DNA from: an uncultured Tateyamaria sp.
Lineage (GTDB): Bacteria > Pseudomonadota > Alphaproteobacteria > Rhodobacterales > Rhodobacteraceae
DNA length: 64,000 nucleotides
Assembly (NCBI RefSeq): GCF_947503465.1
Contig: NZ_CANNDN010000003.1
Coordinates: forward strand, 310,001-374,000
Reading direction: 5' to 3'
How positions within the stretch are numbered: the stretch's first letter is position 1; each line of letters begins with the position of its first letter. Of the stretch, positions 41,872-50,088 are shown in pieces. The position numbers and the translations under genes are program-made. The notes beneath the pieces were generated by a model. The model was not told the DNA's origin and searched no databases. It was given only the letters and a program-made list of their open reading frames with translations.

Positions 41872-42972
41872 TTGGCCGACACTGCGACCGACCAGGCGTT
41901 CGTCGAATTCGAACGCGTGCAGAAAAGTTATGATGGCGAAATACTCGTCGTCAAAGATCTTAACCTCTCTATGCCTAAGGGCGAATTCCTGACGATGTTG
42001 GGGCCATCGGGGTCCGGTAAGACAACGTGCCTGATGATGCTTGCCGGGTTCGAGACAGCCACACATGGCGAAATCAAGCTGGGCGGCCGCCCCATCAACA
42101 ATATTCCACCGCACAAACGTGGCATCGGCATGGTATTCCAGAACTATGCCTTGTTCCCACATATGACGGTCGCGGAAAATCTCAGCTTCCCGCTGGAAGT
42201 GCGCAAGATCAGCAAGTCCGATCGCGAGGAGAAGATCATGAGCGCGCTTGGAATGGTGCAGATGGAAGCCTTTGCAGGCCGTCGCCCCGCGCAATTGTCC
42301 GGCGGTCAACAGCAGCGTATTGCCTTGGCTCGCGCTTTGGTGTTCGAGCCTGAGCTTGTGCTTATGGACGAGCCGCTTGGCGCCCTCGACAAGCAACTGC
42401 GCGAGACATTGCAATTCGAGATTACGCGCCTGGCACACGATCTGGGGATCACAACGGTCTACGTGACCCATGACCAAACCGAAGCGCTGACCATGTCAGA
42501 CCGGGTCGCCGTTTTCGATGATGGCCGAATCCAGCAATTGGCGCCGCCTGACCAACTGTATGAAGAGCCCGAAAACAGCTTCGTCGCGCAGTTCATTGGC
42601 GAAAACAACACGCTGATGGGCACGATCAGCAAAATCGCAGGTGACCGGTGCGAGGTCACGCTGGATGGCGGAGAGATCATCGACGCCAAGCCGGTAAACG
42701 TAACCGAGGTTGGCCAACGCACCCGTGTCTCGATCCGCCCGGAACGGGTCGAAATGAACAAGGACCGGTTGCAGCCTGACGTACACACGCTCAAGGCCGA
42801 AGTGCTGGAATTCATCTATATGGGCGACATTTTCCGCACGCGCTTGCGGGTCGCCGGAAACGACGATTTTGTCATCAAAACACGCAACGCCCCGGATCAG
42901 GTCCGCCTAACGCCGGGCACCCAGATCGAAATCGGGTGGTTGCCACAGGATTGCCGGGCCCTTGACGCCTGA
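41872..42972 (+). CDS. ABC transporter ATPase, PotA-like
   Basis: This 366-residue ATPase has Walker A GPSGSGKTT, signature SGGQQQRIALARAL, Walker B LVLMDEPLGALD and the switch His in VTHDQTEAL, plus a C-terminal TOBE-type domain (VSIRPERVEMNKDRLQPDVH). It is the first gene of a second PotABCD-type operon. It starts with TTG after GGGGAG; no in-frame ATG fits as well. It is closely related to, but distinct from, potG at 36.4 kb. The substrate is open: spermidine-like compounds are usual, but the divergent hydrolase suggests another small cationic or zwitterionic solute. Confidence 0.88.
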   Translation: MADTATDQAFVEFERVQKSYDGEILVVKDLNLSMPKGEFLTMLGPSGSGKTTCLMMLAGFETATHGEIKLGGRPINNIPPHKRGIGMVFQNYALFPHMTVAENLSFPLEVRKISKSDREEKIMSALGMVQMEAFAGRRPAQLSGGQQQRIALARALVFEPELVLMDEPLGALDKQLRETLQFEITRLAHDLGITTVYVTHDQTEALTMSDRVAVFDDGRIQQLAPPDQLYEEPENSFVAQFIGENNTLMGTISKIAGDRCEVTLDGGEIIDAKPVNVTEVGQRTRVSIRPERVEMNKDRLQPDVHTLKAEVLEFIYMGDIFRTRLRVAGNDDFVIKTRNAPDQVRLTPGTQIEIGWLPQDCRALDA

Positions 42973-43053
42973 GCAAGAGGAAGAAGGTCACGACGACGCC
43001 CGTGGTCCGGCCTTCGCACAATTCAAACGGGCGTTAACAATGGGAGTAAGTTC

Positions 43054-44163
43054 ATGAAACTCACCAAGACCCTACTTGCCACGACAGCACTCACGCTGGC
43101 TTCGGGCACGGCATTTGCAGATGGCCATATGGCCAGCGACATGACCCTTGTCAGCTGGGGTGGTGCATACCAGTCCAGCCAGCAAAACGCCTATGTCGCG
43201 CCGTATCTCGAAAACAACCCGGGCGTCACCGCCGTATGGGACGAAAGCTCGGCCGAGGCCGTGGCAAAACTGCGCGCAATGAACGAGGCGGGCAGCGTCA
43301 CGTGGGACGTCGTTGACGTTGTTGCGGCGGACGCGATCCGGCTGTGCGACGAAGGTCTGGCACTGGAAATCGACCCGGACGAAGATCTTGCAGCAGCGCC
43401 CGATGGCACATCGGCGGCGGACGACTTTGGCGACCTGCTGGTCAGCGACTGCTTTATCCCGCAGATCGTGTATTCGACCACATTCGGTTACCGAACCGAT
43501 CTGGTCGGTGACACACCGCCAACATCCGTCTGCGCCGTGTTCGACACCGAAGCGTACCCCGGCAAGCGTTCGCTGGAAAAGCGCCCGATCAACAACATGG
43601 AATGGGCGCTGCTGTGCGACGGCGTGGCCAAGGACGACGTCTATGATGTGCTGGCAACCGACGAAGGCCAGCAGCAGGCGCTGGACAAGCTGGCAACGAT
43701 CAAGGACGACGTGATCTGGTGGTCCGCCGGTGCCGACACGCCACAACTGCTGGCCGATGGCGAAGTTATCATGGGGTCGACCTATAACGGTCGCCTGTTT
43801 GCAGCCATCGAAGAGCAGGACCAGCCCATCGGCATGCTTTGGGACGCGCAGGTGTTCGACCTTGACGGTTGGATCATTCCCGCAGGTCTGAGCCCCGAGC
43901 GCGAAGCGCGTGCACGTGACTTCATCAAGTTCGCGACCGACACGCAGCGTCTGGCGGATCAGGCCAAGTACATCTCGTACGGTCCGGCCCGCGCATCGTC
44001 CGCGCCGCTGGTGGGCCAGCACGCGACGCTGGGCATCGACATGGCGCCGCACATGCCGACCGATCCGGAAAACGCCAAGAACACGTTCCTCTACAACTAC
44101 GAGTTCTGGGCCGATTACCGCGACGACATCGACGCCAAGTTCCAGGCGTGGCTGGCACAGTAA
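43054..44163 (+). CDS. ABC transporter substrate-binding protein, PotD-like family
   Basis: This 369-residue periplasmic binding protein has a signal peptide ending ASGTAFADGH (about residue 23). The start MTLVSWGGAYQSSQQNAYV and the WDVVDVVAADAIRLCDEGLA region match the polyamine-like type-II binding proteins. It differs from PotF at 37.6 kb (WGGAY rather than NWSDY), so the ligand is probably not the same. GGGAG precedes the ATG. It is followed by two strong hairpins before the next gene of the operon. Confidence 0.88.
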   Translation: MKLTKTLLATTALTLASGTAFADGHMASDMTLVSWGGAYQSSQQNAYVAPYLENNPGVTAVWDESSAEAVAKLRAMNEAGSVTWDVVDVVAADAIRLCDEGLALEIDPDEDLAAAPDGTSAADDFGDLLVSDCFIPQIVYSTTFGYRTDLVGDTPPTSVCAVFDTEAYPGKRSLEKRPINNMEWALLCDGVAKDDVYDVLATDEGQQQALDKLATIKDDVIWWSAGADTPQLLADGEVIMGSTYNGRLFAAIEEQDQPIGMLWDAQVFDLDGWIIPAGLSPEREARARDFIKFATDTQRLADQAKYISYGPARASSAPLVGQHATLGIDMAPHMPTDPENAKNTFLYNYEFWADYRDDIDAKFQAWLAQ

Positions 44164-44173
44164 GCCCGAGTTT

Positions 44174-44236
44174 GGCGGACGACATGTCCGCCTTGCCGCA
44201 CAACAATCGCAAGGCGGGGATGTCCCCCGCCTTGCG
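44174..44236 (+). terminator. Double hairpin after the second binding-protein gene
   Basis: First comes GGCGGAC/GTCCGCC with loop GACAT (44174-44192). Then there is a perfect 12-base-pair stem (44208-44219 with 44225-44236, five-base loop). There is no long T-run, so mRNA stabilisation or partial attenuation is more likely than full termination. It parallels the hairpin after potF. Confidence 0.6.
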
Positions 44237-44254
44237 CCACAAGGGGGAACGACC

Positions 44255-44542
44255 ATGCCCAAAGGCTACATCATCGGCCACATCACCGTGAACGACCCAG
44301 AGGCGTACAAAGAGTATGTCGAAAGGGACACGCCGATCCTGCTGTCCCATGGCGCAGTGCCCCTGGTCCGCGGGGGCGAGGCGCAATCGATGGAAGGCCC
44401 GGAATTTTCCCGCCATGTCGTCTTTGAGTTTCCCACCTACGAGGCTGCCTTGGCTGCCTACAACGACCCGGACTACCAGGAGGTCATGAAGATTCGCCAC
44501 CGGACTGCCACATCCATGATCGTTGTGGCAAAGGGGGCCTGA
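44255..44542 (+). CDS. DUF1330 domain protein
   Basis: This 95-residue protein is a ferredoxin-like alpha/beta dimeric-barrel type. The family pattern is GYIIGHITVNDPEAYKEYVE, then FEFPTYEAALAAYNDPDYQE and a final SMIVVAKG. No catalytic residue is certain. It starts after AAGGGGGA and lies three bases before the permease gene, so it is inside the ABC transporter operon. Its role there is unknown; related small proteins occur in catabolic operons. Confidence 0.85.
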   Translation: MPKGYIIGHITVNDPEAYKEYVERDTPILLSHGAVPLVRGGEAQSMEGPEFSRHVVFEFPTYEAALAAYNDPDYQEVMKIRHRTATSMIVVAKGA

Positions 44543-44545
44543 TCG

Positions 44546-46183
44546 ATGGCAGAGGTGATGCAAGCCGCTGACGGCACGCCATTGAAACGTAGCCTGGCGC
44601 GCGCACTGCGCCGCCAAAAAATACGCGCGCTGGCCCTGATTGCGCCGCTTCTTCTTTTTGTTCTGATCACATTTATCGTGCCGATTGCATCCATGCTGTT
44701 TCGGTCGGTCGAAAATGAAATTGTCGGCAATACGCTTCCCATGACGGTCGAGGCGCTCGCCGACTGGGACGCACGTTCGGGCGCATTGCCGGACGAAGCC
44801 GTGTTCGAAGCCATGTATTTTGACATGTTCCTCGCAGCCGAGGCCAAGCGCCATACGCGGCTCGGCACGCGCATGAATTACGAGCAGACGGGCGTGTCGT
44901 CCCTTTTCAGGCAAACGGGACGTGCGTTGGATGACATTGGCAAAGAAACGCAAAAACCGCTCGAACAGTTGAACGACGCGTGGAAAGACGGCGAGACATG
45001 GTACGGAATTTTCAACGCAACTGCCGATGCCGATACGGCACTTATGTCCCAGCAACGGGGGCGTGTTGCTGCGTTGACGGGCGCCTCTGCCGCAGGCGAT
45101 GTGAACTTTGCCCCTGATGCACGTCTGTCTGAACTTCTGCCGCGCACGACGCGCGCCTACACGGCATGGGCGATCTTCACAGCAACCCAACAAGGGCGCG
45201 ACCCGGCCACGCGGGACCCGTGGGAAGCCGTCGCAACGGCGCTGGCGTTGGATCTGAAAACGGCTGACTTGTCCGCATATGATGGGTCCGGTGCCGATCT
45301 TCTGGTTGAAGCGCAGGTTGCCAATCTTCCCGTTCCCGCACTGGCAGACGCCTTTGCCGATATGGACGAAGACTGGGGTGATGCGACGGTCTGGAAAACC
45401 ATCCAGACCCATTCCGGCATATATACGTCCGGTTACTTCCTTAACGCCGTTGACGCACAAAAAACGCCGGACGGCATCGCATGGCAACCTGAGGAAAAGC
45501 AGATCCTGTTGACCCTCTTTGGCCGCACGATCTGGATGTCACTGCTGATCACGTTCTCCTGCATCGCGCTTGGCTATCCCATCGCGTGGTTGCTTGCGAA
45601 CCTGCCAATGCGCAAGGCAAACATACTGCTGATCCTGGTCCTCCTACCATTCTGGACATCACTGCTGGTGCGCACGTCCGCATGGAAGGTCATGTTGCAG
45701 CAACAGGGAGTGATCAACGATGTGCTGGTCTGGGTCGGGCTGGTCGCGGATGACGGACGCCTTATCATGATCAACAACCAGTTCGGTACGATTGTCGCTA
45801 TGACACATATCCTGCTGCCCTTCATGATCCTGCCGATGTATTCGGTGATGCAGACCATTCCGCCCAGTTATCTGCGGGCGGCCAAGTCCTTGGGCGCCAC
45901 GAACTGGACGGCCTTCTGGCGAGTTTACTTCCCGCAATCTGTGCCGGGTATCGGGGCAGGCAGTATTCTCGTCTTCATCCTGTCCATTGGCTATTATATC
46001 ACGCCGGAAATCGTGGGGGGGACCAAGGGTGTCTTCATCTCGAACCGGATCGCCTACCATATCTCGTCATCGCTCAACTGGGGCCTTGCCGCGGCGCTCG
46101 GAACCATCCTTCTGGCCGCTGTGCTTGTGCTCTATTGGGCCTATGACAAGATCGTGGGCATCGACAACGTCAAGCTGGGGTAA
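44546..46183 (+). CDS. ABC transporter permease, PotB-like, with large periplasmic insert
   Basis: At 545 residues this is nearly twice the usual PotB length. TM1 lies at about residues 28-52 and the remaining TMs start near residue 320. The C-terminal part has typical permease segments (LPFWTSLLVRTSAWKVMLQQ; the EAA loop YLRAAKSLGATNWTAFWRVY). Residues of about 60-315 form one hydrophilic, helical segment that must lie outside the membrane between TM1 and TM2, where potH has about 65 residues. It is in frame throughout with no stop or repeat, so it is not a frameshift artefact. It is followed by the second permease gene after six bases. Confidence 0.87.
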   Translation: MAEVMQAADGTPLKRSLARALRRQKIRALALIAPLLLFVLITFIVPIASMLFRSVENEIVGNTLPMTVEALADWDARSGALPDEAVFEAMYFDMFLAAEAKRHTRLGTRMNYEQTGVSSLFRQTGRALDDIGKETQKPLEQLNDAWKDGETWYGIFNATADADTALMSQQRGRVAALTGASAAGDVNFAPDARLSELLPRTTRAYTAWAIFTATQQGRDPATRDPWEAVATALALDLKTADLSAYDGSGADLLVEAQVANLPVPALADAFADMDEDWGDATVWKTIQTHSGIYTSGYFLNAVDAQKTPDGIAWQPEEKQILLTLFGRTIWMSLLITFSCIALGYPIAWLLANLPMRKANILLILVLLPFWTSLLVRTSAWKVMLQQQGVINDVLVWVGLVADDGRLIMINNQFGTIVAMTHILLPFMILPMYSVMQTIPPSYLRAAKSLGATNWTAFWRVYFPQSVPGIGAGSILVFILSIGYYITPEIVGGTKGVFISNRIAYHISSSLNWGLAAALGTILLAAVLVLYWAYDKIVGIDNVKLG

Positions 46184-46189
46184 CCGACC

Positions 46190-47074
46190 ATGGGCCTTCC
46201 TCCATATGCCACACTGGGTCAACGGATCTGGTACTACAGCTTCCGAGTGATCTGTGGACTCATCTTTTTCTTCCTTGTGGCACCGATTGTCGTGGTCATG
46301 CCGCTGTCGTTCAACGCGCAGGACTTCTTTACCTTCACGCCTGAAATGCTGCGGCTGGATCCCGAAGGCTACTCGCTCAAACACTACCGGGACTTCTTCA
46401 CCAACCCGCAATGGCAGCTGGCCCTCAAAAACTCGCTGATCATTGCACCGCTGGCCACCATCATCTCCGTCAGCCTTGGCACATTGGCAGCCATCGGCCT
46501 CAGCCAAAGCCACGTGCCGTTTAAGGGGACGATCATGGCGATCCTGATCTCACCCATGATCGTACCGCTGATCATCTCGGCCACGGGAATGTTCTTTTTC
46601 TACGCGCAACTCGGCAACTGGATGGAAGGCACCCTGGGCCTCGACAAGGGGTTCGTAGGCTACGTCAAGGTTGTGCTGGCCCACGCCGTGCTAGGTATTC
46701 CGTTCGTAATCATCACAGTCACCGCCACTCTGGTCGGCTTCGACCGCTCGCTCACCCGTGCGGCTGCGAACATGGGCGCTGGCCCGGTCACAACCTTCTT
46801 CCGGGTACAAATGCCTCTGATCCTGCCAGGCGTCATCTCCGGCGGCCTCTTCGCCTTTATCACCAGCTTCGATGAGGTTGTCGTCGTTCTGTTCGTCGGC
46901 TCCGCCAGCCAGAAAACTCTGCCGTGGCAAATGTTCATCGGCCTGCGCGAACAGATCAGCCCCACAATCCTGGCGGTTGCGACAATCCTCGTAGTGATCT
47001 CGATCGCGCTTCTTACCACGGTCGAACTGCTCCGCCGCCGCAGTGAACGCCTGCGTGGCATGTCACCCGGATAG
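46190..47074 (+). CDS. ABC transporter permease, PotC-like
   Basis: This 294-residue permease has six TMs. The EAA-type loop is LTRAAANMGAGPVTTFFRVQ, and the family pattern FITSFDEVVVVLFVGSASQK is present. It completes the operon ATPase, binding protein, DUF1330, large permease, small permease. The length is normal, in contrast to its partner. The transcript ends in a spacer holding repeat copy B, which is oriented toward the transglycosylase gene on the other strand but whose stem would also form in this direction. Confidence 0.9.
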   Translation: MGLPPYATLGQRIWYYSFRVICGLIFFFLVAPIVVVMPLSFNAQDFFTFTPEMLRLDPEGYSLKHYRDFFTNPQWQLALKNSLIIAPLATIISVSLGTLAAIGLSQSHVPFKGTIMAILISPMIVPLIISATGMFFFYAQLGNWMEGTLGLDKGFVGYVKVVLAHAVLGIPFVIITVTATLVGFDRSLTRAAANMGAGPVTTFFRVQMPLILPGVISGGLFAFITSFDEVVVVLFVGSASQKTLPWQMFIGLREQISPTILAVATILVVISIALLTTVELLRRRSERLRGMSPG

Positions 47075-47077
47075 GCG

Positions 47078-47127
47078 TTTCTTTCGGCTGAAAATATCCC
47101 GGGGAGTTTGAGGGGCAGAGCCCCTCA
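47078..47127 (-). repeat. 3'-end hairpin repeat, copy B (after mltB-like gene)
   Basis: On the minus strand it has the stem TGAGGGGC/GCCCCTCA with loop TCT, then ACTCCCCGGGATATTTTC and GCCGAAAGAAACG. It matches copy A (40276) almost base for base. It lies 41 bases after the transglycosylase stop. Confidence 0.7.
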
Positions 47128-47167
47128 TTCATTCACATGAATCGTGTCGCGGCACGCGTCCTTTGGA

Positions 47168-48535
47168 TCACCGCAAACGCATCAGCAGGCTCAGGGATGC
47201 ATAGCCGTCCGCAGTCAAACCTTGCGATTGCTGGTAAGCGCGCACGGCGTCCAATGTCTTGGGTCCAATCTTGCCATCGACACCTTGGGTATCAAAGCCA
47301 GCAGCCGTCAGCAGTCGTTGCATTTCCTGCCGTTCGGAAAAAGTAAGGGCCCGATCTCCACGCGGCCAATCGGCCTGAAAAGGCGGACCGCCACCGATGC
47401 GATCGCTGAGATGTCCGACACCAATGACATACGCATCCGCCGCGTTGTACCGCTCGATCACCTCGAAATTCTTGAAAACCATCAAGGCCACCCCGTTGGT
47501 CCCTGCAGGCAACAGGATCGATGCGTCGCCATAATTCGGCACCGGCTTGCCGTCGACGCCCATGACACCCAGACGCGCCCATTGTGCTGGGCTGCGTTTC
47601 ACCTGGCGGTTGGCAGAGGCGTAGTTGAAGGACTGCGGCAAACGCACCTCGACACCCCAGGGCTGGCCCTTGATCCAGCCAAAGCGTGACAGATAGGCTG
47701 CGGTGGATGCCAGGGCATCTGTTGGGTCATCTGACCAGATGTCTCGCTTCCCGTCGCCCGTGAAATCGACCGCATAGTCCAGGTACGAGGTCGGAATGAA
47801 CTGTGTGTGCCCCATCGCCCCGGCCCATGATCCGGTCATGTTTCGTGGACTGGTGTCGCCGCTTTGCAAAATCTTCAGGGCCGCAACAAGCTGTCCTTCA
47901 AAGAACGCGCCACGCCGACCATCATGGGCAAGGGTAGCAAGGCTTTGCACAACGTCGTTGGACCCACGGAAACTGCCATAGTTGCTTTCCAGTCCCCAAA
48001 CCGCCACGACCACTTCCTTGGCAACGCCATACCGCGCCTCGATCGCGTCAAGTGTTCGAGCATGTGTGCGCAGCGCGTCCTTGCCATTGCGTACACGGCT
48101 GTCAGACGCTGCACTGTCCAGATAGTCCCATATCGTCTTGGTGAATTCGGATTGATTGCGGTCGCGCTTGATCACGTCAGCGTCGTAGCGCACGCCCCGG
48201 AATGCCCGGTCAAAGGTGGTGCCGCTGATACCCTCACGTATCGCCTGGCTGCGAAACTGTGCGATCCACTGCTGAAACGCCGGGTCCTTGGCTGACGGCT
48301 GGCGGGGCGTCGATGCGTCCCGGGTCAGGGCCACCGGACGCAATTGCGGCCGCATCACCGCCGCGGTCGACACCGCGACAGGCGACAGCGTCTGCGCGCG
48401 CGCCACCGTTTCCCCCACCGGTCGCAACTCAGGTCGAATTGAAGACGGAACGGGCTGTGAAACCGCCGCTCCCACCAGAAAAAGCGCGCCGATTGTCGCG
48501 CCAAGGGTGACTGCCCACCGCATATTGTGCCTCAT
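47168..48535 (-). CDS. Lytic murein transglycosylase, MltB family, with peptidoglycan-binding domain
   Basis: This 455-residue exported enzyme has a signal peptide or anchor (about residues 7-26). It is followed by a Pro-rich linker with two RPxLRPV motifs (SIRPELRPVG and VMRPQLRPVA). The SLT_2 catalytic domain contains VWGLESNYGSFRG with the catalytic Glu, and GAMGHTQFIPTSYLDYAVDF. The C-terminal PG-binding domain ends GKIGPKTLDAVRAYQQSQGL. It cleaves peptidoglycan to anhydromuropeptides. It has no Cys lipobox, so it is probably periplasmic. It is monocistronic. Confidence 0.92.
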   Translation of the reverse strand: MRHNMRWAVTLGATIGALFLVGAAVSQPVPSSIRPELRPVGETVARAQTLSPVAVSTAAVMRPQLRPVALTRDASTPRQPSAKDPAFQQWIAQFRSQAIREGISGTTFDRAFRGVRYDADVIKRDRNQSEFTKTIWDYLDSAASDSRVRNGKDALRTHARTLDAIEARYGVAKEVVVAVWGLESNYGSFRGSNDVVQSLATLAHDGRRGAFFEGQLVAALKILQSGDTSPRNMTGSWAGAMGHTQFIPTSYLDYAVDFTGDGKRDIWSDDPTDALASTAAYLSRFGWIKGQPWGVEVRLPQSFNYASANRQVKRSPAQWARLGVMGVDGKPVPNYGDASILLPAGTNGVALMVFKNFEVIERYNAADAYVIGVGHLSDRIGGGPPFQADWPRGDRALTFSERQEMQRLLTAAGFDTQGVDGKIGPKTLDAVRAYQQSQGLTADGYASLSLLMRLR

Positions 48536-48592
48536 GCTCGCTTGTACCGCGTTTTCTACAGTCTAGCGAAAAGTGGCCCCACGGCAAAGGGA

Positions 48593-49312
48593 TCAGTCAA
48601 AATGAGCGCGGTCCTTCGCCACTTCATGCACTTCGGCGCGGATGCGGGCCAGGTGATCGCGCAGCAATGACACCCTGTGCGGTCGAAAGCTTTGGTCGGT
48701 CACGTTCAAGTCATCCATGCGGTCCAGCCGGAAGACGCGAAAGTCTTCGCGCAAATGACACCAGGCCAAAAGCACATTGGTGTTTTCCATATAGACGATG
48801 CCCAATGGTTTCACAGTCCGCTCGGTCTGATCGCCCTTTGCATCCTGATAGGCAAAGCGCACGCTCAGTTCATCCCACGCGGCCTGGCGCAAATGTGCCA
48901 CGTCAATGCGCGGAGGGTCGGGTCGCCAATACCGGCGCGCGTCAAGAACCGCATGCTTCAACCGGTGTGCCTGTTTCGGTGGCACCCGCGCTTGTATCTT
49001 TGCCAACGCAGAGGTCGCCGCCTTCGCAAGCGCAGGGTCCGCGATCACGGCGACATCCCGCAGACCCAGAACCAGTGCTTCCAATTCGTCATCTTCAAAT
49101 CCCAAAGGGGGCAGCGACGCGTCCTCGATCAGTGTAAATCCAAAACCCGCCTCGCCATCAATCACAGCGCCAAGCCCGCGCAATTCATCAATGTCGCGGT
49201 AGATCGTGCGCAGCGACACATCCATTTCATGGGCCAGCGATTGCGCCGTGATGGGCGGCGTAAGACGACGCAGTGTTTGCATCAATTGGAAAAGGCGATG
49301 TGTTCTGGTCAT
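48593..49312 (-). CDS. YafY-type transcriptional regulator (HTH plus WYL domain)
   Basis: This 239-residue regulator has an N-terminal winged HTH (LAHEMDVSLRTIYRDIDELR, the recognition helix SLRTIYRDI) and a C-terminal WYL-type ligand domain (LSVRFAYQDAKGDQTERTVK; NVLLAWCHLREDFRVFRLDR). Such proteins often control a divergent gene and themselves. It is divergent from the GST-like gene with an 83-base gap containing a palindrome, so autoregulation and control of the GST gene are likely. The ligand is unknown. Confidence 0.9.
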   Translation of the reverse strand: MTRTHRLFQLMQTLRRLTPPITAQSLAHEMDVSLRTIYRDIDELRGLGAVIDGEAGFGFTLIEDASLPPLGFEDDELEALVLGLRDVAVIADPALAKAATSALAKIQARVPPKQAHRLKHAVLDARRYWRPDPPRIDVAHLRQAAWDELSVRFAYQDAKGDQTERTVKPLGIVYMENTNVLLAWCHLREDFRVFRLDRMDDLNVTDQSFRPHRVSLLRDHLARIRAEVHEVAKDRAHFD

Positions 49313-49333
49313 GGTCCAGTCATATCACATGTA

Positions 49334-49350
49334 CTGTCAATTTCTGACAG
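49334..49350. promoter_or_regulatory. Palindromic operator CTGTCA-N5-TGACAG
   Basis: A perfect 6-5-6 inverted repeat lies midway between the WYL regulator gene and the GST gene. Its position and symmetry fit binding by the dimeric regulator encoded next to it. Confidence 0.65.
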
Positions 49351-49395
49351 CACACAGCGCTATCTCAAGTCCAGATTTCATTCCAGGAGAGAAAG

Positions 49396-50088
49396 ATGCT
49401 GACCCTTGTGACTTATCCTCCCGCCTTCGGCCAACCCAGTGGCAGCCCGTTCTGCGTCAAGGCGCTGTACCTTCTGAACCTGTCCGGACTGCCCTGGCAA
49501 CGCAAAGACACCGCAGACCCGCGCAACTGGCCCAAGGGCAAGCTGCCTGCACTTTGGGTCGATGACGAAATCATCGGTGACAGCGACAACATCCGCATCT
49601 GGCTGGAAGAGCGTGGCGCTCATTTCGATGCCGGGCTCAGTGATCTTGATCGTGCCACATCCCGCGCGTTCATTCGGATGGCAGAGGAACATATGTATTT
49701 CCATGTCGTAATGGACCGCTGGGGCGACAAGGCCGTTTGGCCATTGGTTAGAGACACATATTTTGCTGCCATGCCCACATTTCTGCGCAAGTTCATCACC
49801 CGTGGCATACGTCGGGTGTTGTTGCGCGGAATGGATGCCCAGGGGCTCGGACGTCTGACTGCCGGCGAACGCCTGGAACGGATCGAACCCGACTTGCAAG
49901 CCATCTCTGATCGCCTTTGGCACGGACCGTTCCTGTTCGGAAAAGCACCAAGTGCGGCAGATGCGAGCGTGGCTGCCATGCTGGGGGCGATGGCGTCGAC
50001 GCCAGGCGGCACAGCCCTGTCGCGCCGTGTGCAACAGGATGTCATGCTTGTCGATTACATGCGCAGGGTCGAGGCAGCGCTGGGTTAG
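49396..50088 (+). CDS. Glutathione S-transferase family protein
   Basis: This 230-residue protein has a thioredoxin-like N-terminal domain with SGSPFCVKALYLLNLSGLPW, including a Cys at the usual GST active-site helix start, and GDSDNIRIWLEE in place of the SxAI glutathione contact. The all-helical C-terminal domain includes LWHGPFLFGKAPSAADASVAAM. It may detoxify electrophiles or act in a related conjugation. It is probably controlled by the divergent WYL regulator. Its 3' end overlaps rnr by four bases. The reaction cannot be read from sequence. Confidence 0.85.
   Translation: MLTLVTYPPAFGQPSGSPFCVKALYLLNLSGLPWQRKDTADPRNWPKGKLPALWVDDEIIGDSDNIRIWLEERGAHFDAGLSDLDRATSRAFIRMAEEHMYFHVVMDRWGDKAVWPLVRDTYFAAMPTFLRKFITRGIRRVLLRGMDAQGLGRLTAGERLERIEPDLQAISDRLWHGPFLFGKAPSAADASVAAMLGAMASTPGGTALSRRVQQDVMLVDYMRRVEAALG

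Noticed and set aside
43072-44262. Long antisense frame over the second binding-protein gene
   Set aside because: Composition is typical of an antisense shadow, whereas the plus-strand gene has a signal peptide and family motifs.
43925-45487. 520-residue antisense frame over DUF1330 and the large permease
   Set aside because: It has no domain pattern, and the plus-strand genes are clear. I also checked that the permease insert is in the permease frame, not an artefact of this one.
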